Source of the DNA: an uncultured Clostridium sp. | GTDB taxonomy: Bacteria > Bacillota > Clostridia > Clostridiales > Clostridiaceae | Assembly (NCBI RefSeq): GCF_947039605.1 | Contig: NZ_CAMQZG010000008.1 | Coordinates: forward strand, 21,841 to 85,840 | DNA length: 64,000 bases | Reading direction: 5' to 3' | Shown: positions 61,828 to 64,000 of the stretch, piece by piece | How positions within the stretch are numbered: the stretch's first letter is position 1 | Layout: the number at the start of each line of letters is the position of its first letter | Program-made: the position numbers and the translations under genes | Notes under the pieces: model-generated | Seen by the model: the letters and a program-made list of their open reading frames with translations, nothing else | What the model was told of the DNA's origin: nothing | The model's database searches: none

Positions 61828-63792
61828 CTAAATTAAAGCTAATATTTTCTTTCTAGTAATATCACTTTCTTTATTTAACTTTATCATCAAGAATACATCT
61901 AAATATATAATTTTCTCCTCGATTGTTTGAACTCCATTAATGTATTTATTAAATGTAACATTAAGTATATCCTCATCTTCTAATGGGATATATTCTAACT
62001 CTTTTGACATATGCCAGAGCTTCTCCATTTTATCCTTAACATTAACAACTGGATTTGCTTCAACATACTCAATTCGATTTAATATATTATGTATCTTATT
62101 TAGAAATAACCTTTGAGTCATTCTATATTTTTGTAGCATTACAGGGTCAATTTCTATATCATTAGCTATAATTTTACTCTCGATACTTTTAGCTAAAATA
62201 ATATCATTTTTCATTGATTCTACATCACTCTTTTTAGAATGAAGATCAAAAACTCTATTTAAAATATCCAAACATGTATCCTGATATTTATCTATAAGAA
62301 GTTTTGTTTCCTTCTTTAGATTATATGGAAAAACAAATTTATTAGCTATTAGTACAGCTATAATACCAATGACTATATACATAATTCTTGCTGGTCCATA
62401 GTAAAACATATTCTCTATATTAATAGTTACAATACCAATAAATAATATTGTTAACATAGCAATACTATACATATATTTTTTAAAACTTATCATAAGGAAT
62501 ACTGCTATTGCAATTATAATAATCCTTGGTTCTTTTGCAGTAAATATCATAGCTAATGGAACATAAATAACAACACCTATAACTGTACCAAGAAATCTCC
62601 CTTTAGCACGTTCTCTAACAGTATCATTATAAACTTGTGATACTGATGTTATAGTAAATAATGACCACTTAGCAAGTGGATAATCAAAGTATCTTAAAAG
62701 AAAATAACATCCTGCTACTAAAAGAGCTGTTCTAAAAGCAAAAATAAATCTCACAGAATTTATATTAAAGTCATTAAAACTTTCAATTATAGAACTCTTA
62801 ATTTCTTTAAATATTAAACGAATACTAAAAACTCTTCTTCTCTTAATATTTCCAAGCTCAACTAATCTATAAGTTAATCTATCCATAATTTTTAAAACTT
62901 CTAAAACTTCATATATTTCAACATCATAATCTATATTAGATAACTCGTAATTTCTAGATATTCTGTTTACTTCTTTTCTTAAGTATTTTATATTACTCTC
63001 ACCGTTAATAAACTCTTTTAACTCAATTAATAAGATATTTATATCACTTAAAATATGAGTGTAATTTATTTTTTCTCTTTGGTTCTTATCTGAAAATCCT
63101 TTAGCCATATGAGCTATATTTTCAAGTGATGCAATCAAATCCAATTCTAAATTTTCTTTTTCACTTAAATAAGTAGTATTATTTCTTATCTCAAGAATTT
63201 CTCTACTCCATTCACCAGTTTTTCTTTTAAATTCTTGAACCTCTGCATCAGAGAACTTACCATTAACTGCAAGCTCTATTTTTCCTCTTAAAGATTCTAT
63301 TAGTTCTAACAGAACTCTATTTTTAACCTCTTTTTTTTGTTTGTATTTAATATATAATATCTGAAAAGTTACAGCTATAATTGCAACTCCAATCATGCCT
63401 AAAACTCTAAGAGTTAAATCTCTACCAGTTACATTACTAGTTAAAAGTAATGTATAACCAAAAAGAAAAGGAAAATATATGGTTTTATTAAAAGTATATA
63501 CAACCATATATATCATAACAAAAACAGCTATGAAATTAATGAAGAATCCACTAAACACATTTGCATTAATAAAATATGGAACTCCACCCATTATTAATGT
63601 TAAAAATAATACTTTTAACCCAGACCTAAACGGTGTTCTTGAAAAATCTTTGTTTAATATAGCTATTAAAATAAATAATCCACTAACTCCAACCATCAGA
63701 TTATTATGACCTAAATATCTCACTGAAACAAAAATCATAATTGCAGATAATATAAATATAATTGTACTTCTAATTACTGACTCTTTACTCAC
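61828..63792 (-). CDS. FUSC-family membrane protein (aromatic acid exporter-like)
   Basis: A 654-residue protein with six helices in the first 160 residues and six more at about 345-480, and long cytosolic helices between and after. This duplicated layout is that of the FUSC/AaeB-like family. Start is GTG 63792 (MSKESVIRST) behind AAAGGAG. Substrate unknown. Confidence 0.85.
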   Translation of the reverse strand: MSKESVIRSTIIFILSAIMIFVSVRYLGHNNLMVGVSGLFILIAILNKDFSRTPFRSGLKVLFLTLIMGGVPYFINANVFSGFFINFIAVFVMIYMVVYTFNKTIYFPFLFGYTLLLTSNVTGRDLTLRVLGMIGVAIIAVTFQILYIKYKQKKEVKNRVLLELIESLRGKIELAVNGKFSDAEVQEFKRKTGEWSREILEIRNNTTYLSEKENLELDLIASLENIAHMAKGFSDKNQREKINYTHILSDINILLIELKEFINGESNIKYLRKEVNRISRNYELSNIDYDVEIYEVLEVLKIMDRLTYRLVELGNIKRRRVFSIRLIFKEIKSSIIESFNDFNINSVRFIFAFRTALLVAGCYFLLRYFDYPLAKWSLFTITSVSQVYNDTVRERAKGRFLGTVIGVVIYVPLAMIFTAKEPRIIIIAIAVFLMISFKKYMYSIAMLTILFIGIVTINIENMFYYGPARIMYIVIGIIAVLIANKFVFPYNLKKETKLLIDKYQDTCLDILNRVFDLHSKKSDVESMKNDIILAKSIESKIIANDIEIDPVMLQKYRMTQRLFLNKIHNILNRIEYVEANPVVNVKDKMEKLWHMSKELEYIPLEDEDILNVTFNKYINGVQTIEEKIIYLDVFLMIKLNKESDITRKKILALI

Positions 63793-63825
63793 TTTCCCCG
63801 CTCCTTTTATAACTTATCTTTTGAT

Positions 63826-63870
63826 TAAAAAAGATGATCTCGGTTAATTCGAAATCATCTCTAATATGAT
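63826..63870 (-). terminator. Terminator of the gene entering the window at the right end
   Basis: AGATGATnTC/GAnATCATCT stem; weak. Confidence 0.45.
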
Positions 63871-63923
63871 AAAAACCTTTTTATATTATAGCCAAATATT
63901 TATTTACATATTTTAAATTCCCC

Positions 63924-64000
63924 TTAGAAGTTTACATCTTCACCATTATAAACTGCTATGAATAATTTCTTCATTTCTTCAACTGAAACACTTCTTGGGT
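63924..64000 (-). CDS. C-terminal fragment of an unidentified gene (cut by window edge)
   Basis: The last 25 codons of a minus-strand gene: PRSVSVEEMKKLFIAVYNGE then DVNF and TAA at 63924. I do not recognise the family from this fragment. Its terminator-like hairpin follows at 63826. Confidence 0.7.
   Translation of the reverse strand, partial: PRSVSVEEMKKLFIAVYNGEDVNF

Overview
The window is AT-rich with clostridial-type ribosome binding sites (AGGAGG). It carries SPOCS-domain and cysteine-rich spore-surface genes, sigma-K-like promoters, class I Hcp, a B12-dependent MetH split from its activation domain, and oxygen-defence genes. Together these suggest an anaerobic, spore-forming, probably motile member of the Clostridia. 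I cannot name the species from sequence alone.

Layout. 1-3140: oxidative defence (thioredoxin reductase-like end, ahpC, iron alcohol dehydrogenase, Dps). 3.2-7 kb: VanZ-like protein, proBA, HAD phosphatase. 7-10.7 kb: a P-type Mg2+ ATPase with a 29-residue microprotein behind it and a group I intron-type ribozyme in its leader. 10.7-14.1 kb: a short-chain dehydrogenase gene split by an IStron (group I intron fused to an IS607-type transposon whose tnpB has an in-frame stop). 14.3-21.7 kb: small and metabolic genes, purine permease, hcp, a nucleoside-recognition membrane protein, and a MerR/dehydrogenase pair with a textbook MerR promoter. 21.8-25.3 kb: a lactococcin-972-like bacteriocin, divergent from its two membrane proteins and ABC ATPase. 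25.4-29.1 kb: hom, a neurotransmitter-type Na+ symporter, an unknown gene. 29.2-33.9 kb: a SAM-I riboswitch-controlled metF-luxS-activation domain-metH operon. 34-35.5 kb: two spore-surface-type genes. 35.5-46.5 kb: a VWA protein, tandem YhgE/Pip membrane proteins, two paralogous cation/proton antiporters around an HxlR regulator and a PEBP-like protein. 46.8-51.7 kb: a two-cistron micro-operon, pnuC, and nrdAB with an NrdR box. 52-56.5 kb: small hypothetical genes, an RNA methyltransferase, a PhnA-like protein. 56.7-59.6 kb: spore-surface genes with matching sigma-K-like promoters and an SH3b cell-wall hydrolase. 59.6-64 kb: initiator tRNA-Met, a TPR-GGDEF cyclase, a FUSC membrane protein and the end of a further gene.

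Most notable: two related group I ribozymes about 3 kb apart on the same strand. One lies in an IStron and the other, with no transposase, sits directly in the leader of a Mg2+ transporter gene. The second may be a domesticated ribozyme whose Mg2+-dependent activity could regulate the transporter. Also notable are three orphan IS200/IS605-type ends or omega-RNA-like remnants (1.26, 49.3 and 54.7 kb), one of them inside the nrdAB operon, and a translationally coupled pair of tiny genes at 46.8-47.1 kb.
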